Shown here in pieces: positions 20,090 to 30,423 of a stretch of DNA of 64,000 nucleotides. The notes beneath the pieces were generated by a model. It saw only the letters and a list, made by a program, of their open reading frames with translations, had not been told where the DNA came from and ran no database searches. The position numbers were made by a program, and so were the translations under genes. The stretch comes from Ditylenchus dipsaci (lineage: Eukaryota; Nematoda; Chromadorea; Rhabditida; Anguinidae). The stretch spans positions 146,119-210,118 of the forward strand of contig SADC01000169.1 of the NCBI GenBank assembly GCA_004194705.1, given 5' to 3'. The stretch's first letter is position 1. Each line of letters opens with the position of its first letter.

Positions 20090-21290
20090 ACAGGGTTGTG
20101 AAGTGCGCTTATTTTTAAGCATTTTGATTATCAGTTTTGTCTTAAATGCGATAAAATCGGAAAATCAGCAGTTTTTGATCGAGTTTAAGCCAATTTGCTG
20201 TTTAATCACCATAATGGTGATTAAGGCGCTCTGCCACTTCGGAGCCCTGGGCTATAACCTAGTCTCGTTTTAACTTTTTAATTCATATCTTCATTATTTT
20301 TGCGGTAACAGTATAGATTCTCACCCCCCCCCCCTCTCAGCCAGCGCAAAATTTACTTTTCCTTAAGGGAAGGGGACCCGCAAATTCTTGCTTCTCATGG
20401 TATGTAGGGGCGCGGAAACTATTTTTTCTGAAAAAGGCAAAAAAATTTTGGAATATTCGAAGGCATAATATGATTTGGCTCGCGAAAAAGATTATTTATG
20501 TCACCAAAAAGATTGTTTTGTGTAATTTTAGTCTAAAACTTTGCGTTTTTTTTAATTTTGGCGCTAGTAGCGAATACCTCCCCACGTAAATTTTTTTCTT
20601 ATAAAAATTGCTGTAACTACCTTTTGAAAGGACAAGTTTAGGCTTAGCCCTTAGGCTTGGGGTATGCCAGCGTACGATAGTTGTGACTAAAAACTGTGTT
20701 ACGCACTTTTTTCTGTGTCTGGACATATACTTGGGAACTTTTAACTCAGGTTTTAGAGGGAAATTTGGTACTTATTTACCCTGACCCCCTATTTTGGATT
20801 TTTTGAAAATGACCCAAAACTATTCTTTAAGCTAACTTTTATTGCTTAACAGGATGAAAAAAGCATTTTTGAACACTTTCTAAACTAAAAATGTTGAATT
20901 TTGTGACAAAAATTGCCTTTCACCTCTTAGAGTGAGATGGTCTTTTGAAAATAGTCCAGGGTCGCTTTGGGTGATTCTTACCAGAGCTGTTAAAAAATAT
21001 GCATTTTTTCTATCAAGAGTCTTTAAAAACCAGAGTTTCTTTATACTGTAAGAAACAGAAAGTAAAAAACTTTCCGAAATTAAGAACTTATGCCTTCATT
21101 TGCTGTAAAAAGCTAAAATTTGATCGAAAATCCGACCCTAGTAGCAAATAACCCCCCCCCCCAACAAATTTTTTTTCAAAATGAGGTTTTAACCATTTCT
21201 AAGTAACTCTTATGCGCTGGAAACCATGAAAAAGGGGTTTCTGGCATTTTCTGACATAAAAAGTTAATTTTTGGAAAAAAAATTTTGACC
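20090..21290. repeat. Dispersed repeat region with C runs
   Basis: Contains a C run near 20,323-20,334 and another near 21,150-21,161, the words CGCTAGTAGCGAATACC (20,560) and CCCTAGTAGCAAATAACCCC (21,135), and ACCCTGACCCCCTATTTTGG (20,779). These recur inverted or diverged at 21,610-21,900 and 50,220-50,830. No gene seen. Confidence 0.5.
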
Positions 21291-21640
21291 AAAATTCAAC
21301 TTTTTGCCTTGGGGGACCAAGGTATTCTACCTCGTTTTGTCACTGGAGCTAGGCAAAAGGAGTCTCCATATGCATTTTATGATACAGAGTTCTGCTCGGA
21401 ATTATGTCTTGGTTGCTTGGTGTTGAGATGCGCACACCCACATACCTTAGACACAAATCACTCGGAAGTGACTCTGGAGCATGAAAAATGTATGCATACC
21501 AGAGTTCCTTTATGCGGTAGGCCCCAGCTAACAAAACTATGTTCAAATGCCATCTTTTTTAGGACTCTAGGTACCATTTTCAGGTGGTTTACCTTGGTCC
21601 ACCAAGGCAAAAATTCAAATTTCGCTACTAGTATTTAGTA
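21290..21640 (+). repeat. Repeat family with GATGCGCACACCCACATACC
   Basis: Part of a family also at 29,590-29,860, 31,215-31,400 (reverse), 38,490-38,650 (reverse), 45,330-45,540 (reverse), 52,780-53,050 and 59,455-59,600. Shared words: GGGGACCAAGG, GCAAAA(A)GAGTCTC, ATGTCT(T/A)GG, GAGATGCGCACACCCACATACC, TTAGACACAAATCACTCG and TATGCGGTAGGCC. The ORFs here are repeat-borne. Confidence 0.7.
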
Positions 21641-22180
21641 GTATCTAGTAGTATACGTATTCGCTACTAGCGCCGAAAATCCATTAAAATGGCCATCTAC
21701 TTCTGAGATGTGGGAGGTGAATTTTCTCACGAAATTTTAGATTTTTTGTTAAGAAAGTGTTCAGAAATGCTTCTTTCATCTTGTTGAGTAGAAAAAATTG
21801 CTTAAATAGTAATTTGGGTCATTTTCAAAAAAATCCCGAATGGGTGGTCAGGGTGAACAAGTACCGGAAATTTTTTAGAGGGGGGGGGGGGGGAATATTC
21901 GATACTAGGGTCGAATTTTTCAGTCAAAAAGTAGCTTGGATTTCTCAGAATCCCACCCAGAGTGGCCAGAAGCCCCTGCAAAGGGTATATCTGAACCATA
22001 AAGGGTGTATCTTTACCATTGAGGAAAGATCAGGATCATTGAAGGTATATCTGAGCCATTGAGGGTGGATGCACTGCAGGTAGATGAGGACTATTGAAAT
22101 AACAAACAAATATTTTTACCCAATTATTCCTGTCAAGACAAAATTAGAGGATAAATTTACCGGACTATGAATTGACCGAG
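21640..22180. repeat. Repeat mosaic with a G run
   Basis: TAGTAGTATCTAGTAGTATA words (21,630-21,655), a G run at ~21,880-21,893 followed by AATATTCGATACTAGGGTCG, then degenerate repeats of ACCATTGAGGAAAG/GAGCCATTGAGGGTGGAT (~22,000-22,070). No gene. Confidence 0.5.
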
Positions 22181-22194
22181 GATGAATTTACGTA

Positions 22195-23481
22195 GAGCCT
22201 AAAAATAAAGCCCCCCTCTCTAATAGAGTCCTGCTTGCTAATAGAGCCTTCCTCTAGAGGTTGATTGAAAAATAAAGCCCCTGGGGCTCTATTAGAGCAT
22301 TTACGGTATTCTGATGTTCAGGGATTTGTTTCCGAATTTGTTTTCGATTTTTCGAAAGATTTTTTTCCGAAATGTAGACATGTTTCATACCGTTCGAAAG
22401 CTGACGTTCTAAGCATTTTTTCTGCGAAAAAAAGATGTATGATATGACTCTAAAAGTAGGAACAAAAAGCACTTTGAATTAGAGGGTACGTTTTGGGGCA
22501 TTTTCTTTTTGCGATTTTCGGTTTTTTTAACTCAAGTCATCAAATTTATATGTAGCACTCAAATGTTTACTATCTCCCCTTAACATTCTGTTTCTTATTG
22601 TCTGCTATCTTTTAGACGTGGTGCTCATGACTTTCAATGCTCTCATTGACGATCTCCGGAAGACGATCTACCGCCGCCCTCATTTTTCAACATTGAAGGT
22701 ATCGAGCCCTGCATCGAGCAAATTTTTCCCGAAATTTTTTGCCATACAATTTAAAATATCTACATTTTTGTTCAAAAAATTTTACAACAGTTAAAAAGGT
22801 TGACAATCAAAAACTATTTTCAAACCTGATGAAGTTTTCTATTTGAATTTTTTTAACTAATCAGACAAAAAACCAAAATTTGCCCAAAAAAGTCTTTTCG
22901 CCCAAAAAAACTTTTCCTGTTAAATCAGTCCAATGGACCAGATTTGGCATTATGGCCTTTTTGGCTTAGGGGGGAGGGGTCTCTATTAGAGAGGGGGGCT
23001 TTATTTTTCATTCACTCTCTAGAGGGAGGGGGGGCTCTATCAGAAAGGGGGCTCTATTGGAGAGGGGGCTCTATTAGAGCATTTATGGCTTGTTCACGTT
23101 ATTAGAGTTAGAGTTCTAGATTTTGGTTACGTGAACACCTCTGATCCTAACTCTAACTCGAACTCTACCTCTAACTCTAACTCGAGGGTGTTCATGTACC
23201 TCGAGTTAGAGTTCGTGGCTAAATTTGAAGGTGTTCATGCATATAACTTGGATGCCCTTGTAGCAAATCCCCCAAAAACTAACTTTTAGTGGCTTTAGAC
23301 GGCTCTTGGGTGAGATTCTAAGCTATATACATGAAAATTTTCAAGCTCGACCTCGAACTCTAACTCGATCTACGTGAATACCATCGAGTTAGAGGTAGAG
23401 TTCGGGTTTTTGAGTACATGAACACCTCTTACCCGAACTCCAACTCGAACTCTAACAACGTGAACAAGCCATTACGGTATA
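22195..23481. mobile_element. Composite of CTCTATTAGAG MITEs
   Basis: 22,195-22,310 and 22,970-23,085 each contain repeated GGGGGCTCTATTAGAGA words, a CTCTAGAGG palindrome and AATAAAGCCCC, and end near ATTTACGGTA or ATTTA. The same material forms the compact element at 41,470-41,590. 22,310-22,970 between them is AT-rich with no gene. The right-hand copy is interrupted by the TGGCTTG MITE at 23,086-23,471, and its last bases CGGTA resume at 23,475. Confidence 0.65.
23086..23471. mobile_element. TGGCTTGTTCACG MITE nested with TTA target duplication
   Basis: A 386-bp inverted-repeat element with ends TGGCTTGTTCACGTTATTAG and the complement ...GAACAAGCCA. TTA lies on both sides (23,083-23,085 and 23,472-23,474); removing the element and one TTA restores ATTTACGGTA, the end of the host MITE. 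A reverse-oriented copy is at 40,819-41,189. Arms are full of GAGTTAGAGTTC words. A 3-bp TTA duplication fits the PIF/Harbinger type. Confidence 0.85.
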
Positions 23482-23608
23482 CTGTTTCGACTTATAAATT
23501 ATCAAACATATGTTTTGCAGAGTGTCGAATTTACAATAGACTATCTCAAATACTTTCGAAGAATCAAAAATCAATTTAGGTAAAATCAAAACAAGGCATT
23601 AAAAAAAG

Positions 23609-24371
23609 ATGGAAGCAAAAGTAGAAAAGGTGTTTCAACACCATCTAGACCATGAGCATTTGACCCAATCGGCTGGACAGGAGAAACACATTTTTGACCA
23701 TTTCTGTGATTACACTTCTATTAGTGGATTTAGATTTCTGCACACTCGGTACATCAGATCAAAAATTGTGTTTTCTTAAGTTATTTCCCATTGCAGGCAT
23801 CCTTTCTGGTTTAGGTAAGTCTTTTGAGATATAATTTTTCAAAATATAATGATATAAATTTTAAACTCTGAAGAACTGTTTCGGCCATTGTTTTGTTTGG
23901 AAGTATTGGGTATTTATTATTTTAGAGGGGGAATGCGCATGCCAATAAATCGAATTACAAATGTTGAATTCGCAGACACCACTTTTTATCATATGGATAA
24001 AATAAATTTCAATTTCGATGAATATTTAGACCATTTTCAGTGTTTTATCGTCAAAATTTTATTTTATTTATTTTATCTAAAAGGTGGTGCGCAGTGTTGG
24101 TAAAAAGTGGTGGGTCTTGAAATATTGGCGTAGGCATGCCCCTTTCAGACTAAATTAGACTGAAAAAGTTGAGTTCAGAATGTTTATTTACCATTCCTCT
24201 GTGTTTGTCCGTAAGTTCACTTCCAAAGGAGACATGCTACAACTCTCCACCACAAAAGCAGATGCAATCCAAATTCCATCAGTGGTTGTATGCCCACAAG
24301 AGAGTTTAGGTGACCCTTTCAAGTTGAAAGATTCAACTTTCGACAACACACAAGAGATTGTCCTAAACTAG
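23609..24371 (+). CDS. DEG/ENaC-type channel, N-terminal part
   Basis: Four exons join in phase: 23,609-23,748, an 18-nt micro-exon 23,797-23,814, 23,874-23,909, and one from 24,179. They encode MEAKVEKVFQHHLD..., then FCDYTSISGFRFLHT (the cytosolic motif that usually contains His-Gly before TM1), RHPFWFR, TM1 (TVSAIVLFGSIGMFIYH) and an extracellular start with IQIPSVVVCPQESLGDPF, matching the FPxVTICN...PF region right after TM1 in degenerin/epithelial sodium channels. These are trimeric, amiloride-sensitive cation channels of the plasma membrane, expanded in nematodes. The key Gly is kept but His reads Ser. The last exon runs to a stop at 24,369-24,371 unless it splices near 24,360. The Cys-rich ectodomain and TM2 are not present before citrate synthase starts, so this is a truncated gene or has a lost 3' end. 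The ORF at 23,888-24,103 is intronic. Confidence 0.72.
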
Positions 24372-24379
24372 TGCTTTTG

Positions 24380-25085
24380 ACCGGCCAAAATCCTCAGTCA
24401 AAATCTATTTTTTGGGTCGAATTCGTTTAAAAACCGATCCACCAAATATCTGTATAGATTCACGCGGACGATATTTTTCTAGCTACACAATATTTTTATG
24501 GCCACAAATTCTGCAGGATTTCAACGGATACGGACGATTCATCACAACGCCGCTTCCTCACGACGAACAATTCATCACAACTCCTTAAAAAGAGAAACAA
24601 TTTATAACATCAAAAAATAATGGGACAATTGATCACAATATCAAAAAAATTGTCTTGAAAAGATTCCTCTCAGTTATTATTAGAGACGTAAAGTGGGCTT
24701 TTTGCAAAGCTCCAGTGACTAAAACGGGGTAAAATACCAAAAAATGACCAAAACCATATGAGGGACCAAGACAAAAAATGACCAAAAACCACAGGGGGAC
24801 CAAGGCAATCGAAATTTTTTTTCGAAAAATGGCCTTCCCACACTTTTTTTCGCCGTTTCTATCGTTTAAAATGGCCTAAAAAATACTTAGACCTTGAAAA
24901 AACGCATTTTCGGGCTACCCCTAATAGTGTACTCCTGCCCAGCTTTTTGCTTCAAAAAATCGTTTTGGAGCAAACTTTGCAGCAAAAAAATACTTCACCG
25001 CAAAAAAGTCATTTTGCACTGAAAAAAAGCTTTATCCTTATGCACTGGCCCGAATGAAATAGGAGCCCTTGGAGAATCTTCAATG
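24380..25085. repeat. Dispersed repeats, including a GACCAAGGCAATCG segment
   Basis: 24,510-24,640 has ATTCATCACAAC-type words. 24,680-24,960 is a reverse-related copy of the family at 52,560-52,760 and 53,060-53,245 (AAAATGACCAAAACC, GGGACCAAGGCA, GTTTCTATCGTTTAAAATGGCC). 24,950-25,040 has a run of GCAAAAAA(A/G)CTTT-like words also seen at 42,170-42,310. No gene. Confidence 0.55.
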
Positions 25086-25091
25086 GAGATA

Positions 25092-25274
25092 CAGTCGACG
25101 CTCTCTATAACGACGCTCTTTATAACGACTCGCTCTTTATAACGATCCGGAAAAAAGAACTATTTGGTCCTGAGATAAGTAATTCAAGTCAAAACGACGT
25201 TCTTTATAACGACGCTCTCTATAACGACTCGGTTTAACTGGTCCCTTGAGAGTCGTTATAGAGAGCTTCAACTG
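25092..25274. mobile_element. 183-bp CAGTCGAC MITE
   Basis: Begins CAGTCGACGCTCTCTATAAC after TA and ends GAGAGCTTCAACTG. The inside repeats ATAACGACGCTCT. The centre has TGGTCCCTTGAGAG. Same size and plan as 48,698-48,884 and 61,791-61,976. It sits 250 bp upstream of the citrate synthase start codon. TA duplication on the left; the right flank reads CA. Confidence 0.75.
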
Positions 25275-25524
25275 CACACCAAAAAATTCGCATTTGTGGC
25301 ATCTGCTTTACTAAACACTCTTTTAATTTCCCTCAAGAGGATTTTTGATTTTCCTCAAGCAATAAGTTTCATGCCTTTAGTCTCATTTATTTTTGCGCCA
25401 ATCTCAGTCGCATGTCATGTTATCGCTCTTGAAAATTGTTTCTTGTCAGAAGCTTTTGCTGAATTTCGCATGGTTAGCCTCATTTGTGTTTCAGAAAGAA
25501 GTGTTTGTTGTTCTCGTTCAATCA

Positions 25525-27879
25525 ATGCTGTCTGCAATTGTCGCTAGAAGTGCTCGTACGCACCTGCAATTGAAAGTAATTTATACGATATTCTTGAAAT
25601 TCCAGCCAGCTCAGTTTTGATTTTAGAATTTCCGCGCTTGCACGGCTCGTACCTTGTCGACTACAGATTCTTCTGTAAACTTGAAGGAAGTTTTGGCCCA
25701 GAAGATACCCGAGCACAACAAGAAAGTCCTTGCCTTCCGCAAAGAACATGGAAATACTCCCATTCAGCAAGTCACAATCGATATGGTCAGCTCACATTCC
25801 TATACTATAATTTATCGTTCAGAAAATCTCTTGCAGGTCTACGGAGGAATGCGTTCTATCAAAGGCATGGTGACTGAAACATCTGTTCTGGATCCGGAAG
25901 AAGGAATTCGTTTTCGTGGTTACACCATTCCAGAGTGTCAGAAGCTGTTGCCAAAAGCGCCTAAGGGAGAAGAGCCGCTGCCTGAAGCTATTTGGTGGTT
26001 GTTGACGACTGGTGACATCCCAACTAAGGTTAGTTGATTATCAACAAGTTCATCCCGTAAATTTATTCCTTCAGGAGCAAGTCAGTGGTATCAGTAAGGA
26101 GTGGGCTGCGCGTGGAGATCTGCCAGACCATGTGGTCCATATGCTCGAAAATTTTCCTTCTGTGCTCCATCCCATGTCTCAGTTCGTCGCTGCCATTGCT
26201 GCCCTGCAGAGTGAGTCCAAATTCGCCAAAGCGTATTCAGAGGGAGTAAGCAAGGCTAGCTATTGGGAATACGCCTATGAAGACTCGATGAATTTGTTGG
26301 CCAAACTGCCTACGGTCGCCGCTATCATCTATCGGTAATCTTTCCAAATCATTGTTACACCTTAGAAACCATGAAACTTGATAGGCACAACAATTTGGAA
26401 ATTTAGAATTCGAGCAGGTTACCCAAAAAATTAATTCAAAAACATTATGTACTATTAGGGTGGTCGCGCGCGAATTTGAAAACCGCAAATTGCTGTGCTT
26501 ATCAAGTTTCATGGTCTTTTAATCTATTTTTAAAGAAGTCTCTATCGAGATGGTTCTCCTGTGCCGGTTATTGATGTCAAGAAGGACTGGTCGGGAACTT
26601 TTGCGCCATGCTGGGCTACGATGATCCTCAATTTGTTGAGTTGATGCGTCTTTATTTGGTCATTCACAGCGATCATGAAGGTGGAAATGTCTCCGCGCAC
26701 ACGTCTCACCTGTTGCTTCCGCGCTCTCTGATCCCTATCTGAGTTTCTCTGCTGGAATGGCTGGACTGGCTGGACCTCTTCATGGGTTGGCTAACCAGGA
26801 AGTGCTCGTATTTCTCAACAAACTTCTGAAGGAAATCGGTAGCGATTATACAGAGCAAAGTCTGCGCGATTGGATATGGAATCATCTCAAGGGTGGACAA
26901 GTAGTTCCCGGCTATGGACATGCCGTGCTGCGCAAGACTGATCCTCGCTTCACCTGCCAGCAAGAATTCGCTCTCAAGCACTTGCCAGAGGATGAAATGT
27001 TCAAGCTGGTGTCTGCAGTTTACAGGGTGACCCCAGTATTCTTTTGGAGCAAGGCAAAGCTAAGGTGAGGTGTTTGTTTTTTTGTGTAAAATACCTTGGT
27101 CCCGTGCTGTTATTTAAAATTTCAACCGTATTTGATGTTAGAGCCGAAAAAAAGCGTACAGTAAATACTAACTTACAGTGGTTACTTAAAATCTTTAAAG
27201 GGGCATGCTCATGCCAATAAGAGATAATTCCCGGGAAATCAAATTTTTTCCTAATCATTGAAGTTCTGTACGGATTTTTCTATTTTTTTCTAACAAAACC
27301 ACACCTGAAATTAAGTTTTAGGCCTTGTTTTGTTAGAAACCAAGTTGAAAAATTCGTACAGAGCTTCTTCTTCAATACCGTATTCAGGATTGTTTAAGCG
27401 CCGGCGCTCAGCCGACGCTCCGCCACCTTCTTCTTCAAAGTAGGCGCCGGCTTAGCGGCGGCGCTTAAGGCGACGGTGCTCCGCCGGGTAGCCGGCGCTT
27501 AAACAATCCTGACCGTATTTCCTCTAATTGCCAATTAGGCAATTGGCAATTAGAGAATCCCAGACCGGATTCCCGTGTGTTCCGGTCCCGTCCCTAAGAC
27601 TTTATGCCGTTATCTAGAACCGTGGCCGAACGTGGATGCTCATTCTGGAGTGTTGCTGCAGCATTATGGAATGAAGGAGATGCAGTACTACACTGTGCTC
27701 TTTGGAGTTTCGCGGGCTCTCGTTGTCTTTCGCAGGTACTTACTTTTCATTCGGTCCGGTGATTAACTCGTCTGGTTTTCTAGCTGATATGGTCTCGTGG
27801 AATGGGACTCCCGCTGGAGCGTCCGAAGTCGCACAGCACTGATGGCTACATCCAGTTGGTGAAAAGCTTGGCAAAGTGA
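25525..27879 (+). CDS. cts-1: Mitochondrial citrate synthase
   Basis: Condenses oxaloacetate and acetyl-CoA in the mitochondrial matrix, the first step of the TCA cycle. Seven exons: 25,525-25,575; 25,627-25,785; 25,837-26,028; 26,075-26,334; 26,536-27,064; 27,618-27,735; 27,784-27,879. The N-terminus [17 protein letters not shown] followed by [14 protein letters not shown] is an Arg/Ser-rich transit peptide. Recognisable blocks are [42 protein letters not shown] (catalytic His), GPLHGLANQ (catalytic His), [28 protein letters not shown] (Asp/His region) and [13 protein letters not shown]. Length is near the usual ~460 residues. Exons 1-4 are clean. Frame is lost by about one base near 26,594, 26,712, 27,036, 27,620 and again near 27,720-27,733; several missing bases are present in the second copy at 35.1-36.1 kb, so these are likely sequencing errors, not mutations. 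Start chosen at 25,525 because its 17-codon exon ends in phase at a GTAATT donor. Confidence 0.93.
27195..27512. repeat. Two foldback repeats inside citrate synthase intron 6
   Basis: 27,195-27,378 matches the family at 60,940-61,175 (GGGGCATGC(T/G)CATGCCAATAA, TTTCTAACAAAAC, GGCCTTGTTTTGTTAGAAACC). 27,386-27,512 is a GC-rich hairpin with ends AGGATTGTTTAAGCGCCGGC and GCCGGCGCTTAAACAATCCT. A further AATTGCCAATTAGGC hairpin follows at 27,530-27,570. They explain why this intron is 553 nt long when the others are about 50. Confidence 0.7.
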
Positions 27880-28128
27880 AAATGCTGGTCATGAACAAGT
27901 CAATTAGACTCTTTGTTGTATGTACAAATGTTCATGTATTGTGATGAATAGTGTATGAAATGTGATAAGTAAATAAAAATATGCGCTATGTTCTCTACGC
28001 TCTTATCGATAACTGAGGCGTAAAAGTTTAGGTGTGTTTCGTAATGTGTAGGTGGGGATTTTTTTTCTGTCGATCTTCAAGTGTGATGGTTCATGCAATT
28101 AGCCTTTTCCTCTCCGTCAAGAATTGGA

Positions 28129-28272
28129 TACCGTATTCTCTCTAATAGACGGCTCGTCTTTTTTTCAATTTCCAAATGTATTTTTGACTTTATATTAAAA
28201 GGACAATAAAATATGGTTTTTGGTCTTAGGGGGGGGAGTGGGCTGTCTACGTATTTTTGAGAGAATACGGTA
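28129..28272. mobile_element. TACCGTATTCTCTC MITE
   Basis: 144 bp with ends TACCGTATTCTCTCTAATAG and GAGAGAATACGGTA, and a GGGGGGGAG run inside. Same family as 445-688 and others. The diverged copy in the duplicated block lies near 36,356-36,502. Confidence 0.75.
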
Positions 28273-28502
28273 GCTAGGTTTCAGTGGTCTGTTATGTTCA
28301 CAGGAAAAAAATTCCCAGTTGGACTCCAGGAAACACCTAGTGGGTTCCCGGAAGCTCCCCATTCGATTCCCATCAAATTCCCAGTGGTGCTCCCATTGTT
28401 ATAACTAGATGGGAATTGATGCTGATCCATTGCGGATTGTCATTTTCATTTTTTCTTTACATAACCTGGGGATTCGATGGGTATTCAGTGGAAAAAATAT
28501 GA

Positions 28503-28582
28503 CAGGGTCCAAAACGAACTCGAACTTACGACATGCGGAGCCTAACTAGCGCTTCTCCACTGCACCACCATGTCATTTTAAA
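28503..28582 (-). repeat. tRNA-derived SINE-like unit
   Basis: On the minus strand: GACATGGTGGTGCAGTGGAG (Pol III A box TGGTGCAGTGG), then AAGTTCGAGTTCG (B box), ending GGACCCTGTC, which largely pairs with the 5' GACATGG like an acceptor stem. A copy in the duplicated block is at 36,724-36,802. Related units with the same GACATGGTGG start are at 56,310-56,378 and 63,612-63,683. No convincing anticodon arm, so I call it tRNA-derived rather than a tRNA gene. Confidence 0.5.
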
Positions 28583-28864
28583 TCTTAGTTTTTTTTGGTT
28601 CTTGTTTCAATTCGACTATATACAGATCATACAGTTTGCCAAGTGTAACGCGATTAAGAACTTTTTGGAGAGAAAGTTACACCCTTTTTATGTTTTTTCT
28701 TGTGCCTATCTTTTTTGCTTTTGTACATTTTTGATTTTGAACGACAACAAACTAGTCTGACGATTTTAAACTACCCTGAATCGCCCCTAATAACCCTCAA
28801 TAATGGTCAGAATTCCGGTATGCAGGGATAAGAAAAAGGCATCTGCCCCGTTGCAATAACGAAA

Positions 28865-29095
28865 AATCCGCGGATACAATCTGCGGATTGCTTAAACAAA
28901 TCCGCGGATTTTTTCTGGGGCGTAATCGTTTCGCCAATGAAACTTTAGCCAACGCGATCTCTTCGCCAATTGCATCTTTTCGCCAATGCAATCTTTTCGC
29001 CAATGGCATCTTTTCGCCAATGAGTACACTTCGCCAATGCATCTTTCCCAATGGTATTTCTTCGCCAATAATCTCTTTCGCGTATACTCTTGATT
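28865..29095. repeat. Tandem repeat TCTTTTCGCCAATG
   Basis: An opening inverted trio of AAATCCGCGGAT (28,863-28,914) is followed by about ten units of TCTTTTCGCCAATGCA-like sequence, 14-18 nt each. It gives repetitive ORFs (WRKDAIGEE-like) on the minus strand with no coding support. Its duplicate is at 37,085-37,315. Confidence 0.75.
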
Positions 29096-29348
29096 TCGTT
29101 GGCAAATAAACAATGAGGAGTGTAAATGTGATTTAATTCTTTAAATGAGGTACACAATGTGTACTACACATCCAATAACGAATACCGTATATTCTCGATT
29201 AGAAGGCCCCTCTCTAATAGAAGGCCCCTCTCTATTAGAAGGCCCCCTTGAGGACCTATATATCAGCCTAGAAAAAGAAATTCGCAAATCTGTTTTTCGC
29301 GTTTTCTTAGTTAACACGAGCTTACCTAATTCCACTTTTAAAATTTTG

Positions 29349-30307
29349 GACGCTACTGGCTTATACCCCCCCCCCCCAAAAAAGCTACTTTCTTATACCC
29401 CCCCAAAAATCGGACCTACTGTCATATACCCCCCAAAAACCGACTTTTTTGGGAGTGTCTAAAAACCATTTTTATGCAATAATTTTGCCATAAAAGGACC
29501 AGAAAAGCAGTTTAAAGGGATTATGGGCTGTATTGGGAGGGAAGGGAATAATACAGGGCCACTTTTTTTTAGCTGCTTTACCATGTTTTTCAACTCGGGC
29601 CGTGGCAAAAATAGACTCTATATGCATTTTATGATCAAGTGTACTTCTCGAATCATGTCTAAGGTAAGTGCGTGCGCGCATCTCTAACTCTCAAGCCCCC
29701 TGCGCCCCCTTCGGGGGCGCAGGGGGCTTGGGGGCTTGGAGTTGAGATGCGCACACCCACATACCTTAGACACAAATCACTCGAAGGCGACTCTGGATGC
29801 ATGAAAAACATGCATGCCAGAGTTATTTATGCGGTAGGCCCAGTATTCAAAACTATGTTCAACATCTTTGATTTTACGACCGAAAAGGGTTTCCCCCTGT
29901 TCAGGCCTGGGGCTACGAGCCAGAGGCTCAGCCGTCCAAAATTTACACGACAACCATCAGGATCCACCCGGCTGATCGGTCCGATCATTTCGAGTAGTTA
30001 TACTTTTACGTGCACCACAAGTGGCTGGGTTTGAAAGTGACTTCAACGCTAAGAGAATTAATACTCTTTGGTACTTATAGGCACTATAGAAGTGGCCCCT
30101 GTTTTGTCCCTTCCCCTCCCAATACAGCCCTTGAACCCTATTAAATTGCTTTTCTGGACCTTTTATGGCGAAATTATTGCTTAAAAATATGTTTTGACCA
30201 CTCCTAAAAATCTTGATTTTTGGGGGGGGTATAAGCAGTAGGTCCGAGGATTGGGGGGGTATAAGAAAGTAGCTGTTTTTGGGGGGGGGGTATAAGCCAG
30301 TAGCGCC
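29349..30307. mobile_element. Foldback element, 8-bp TSD, absent from the second copy
   Basis: 959 bp between two copies of AAATTTTG (29,341-29,348 and 30,308-30,315). Ends GACGCTACTGGCTTATACCC and GGGTATAAGCCAGTAGCGCC, with three C-run/GGACCTACTG-type repeats inside each end. The middle carries the GATGCGCACACCCACATACC family and a 39-nt GC hairpin. 37,560-37,575 shows the uninterrupted site. hAT-like by duplication length; non-coding. Confidence 0.88.
29692..29730. repeat. GC-rich perfect hairpin
   Basis: An 18-bp perfect stem, CAAGCCCCCTGCGCCCCC, around a TTC loop. It lies inside the GATGCGCACACCCACATACC repeat. The longer relative at 59,553-59,597 has a 21-bp stem. Confidence 0.85.
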
Positions 30308-30423
30308 AAATTTTGGTTGAGCACGCAAAAATCTCAAAATCGACCAAATTTTTCCGACTTTTTTAGGGTTGAAAAATAGAAGGCCCGGGCCTTCTAATAG
30401 AGAATATACGGTAGATGATCTTT

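Larger units (their letters stand above)
29183..30413. mobile_element. TACCGTATATTCTC MITE carrying a nested insertion
   Basis: Ends TACCGTATATTCTCGATTAG and CTAATAGAGAATATACGGTA, with GAAGGCCC words repeated inside each end. Without the 959-bp nested element it is about 270 bp, the same as the copy near 37,405-37,674 and the partial one at 1-160. Confidence 0.8.

Noticed and set aside
28865..29095. CRISPR-like appearance of short repeats and spacers
   Set aside because: Units are continuous and degenerate with no uniform spacers, and the window is eukaryotic; it is a tandem repeat.
28797..29157. Set of Arg/Trp/Lys-rich repetitive ORFs
   Set aside because: They are frame translations of the TCTTTTCGCCAATG tandem array and reappear with indels in the second block copy.
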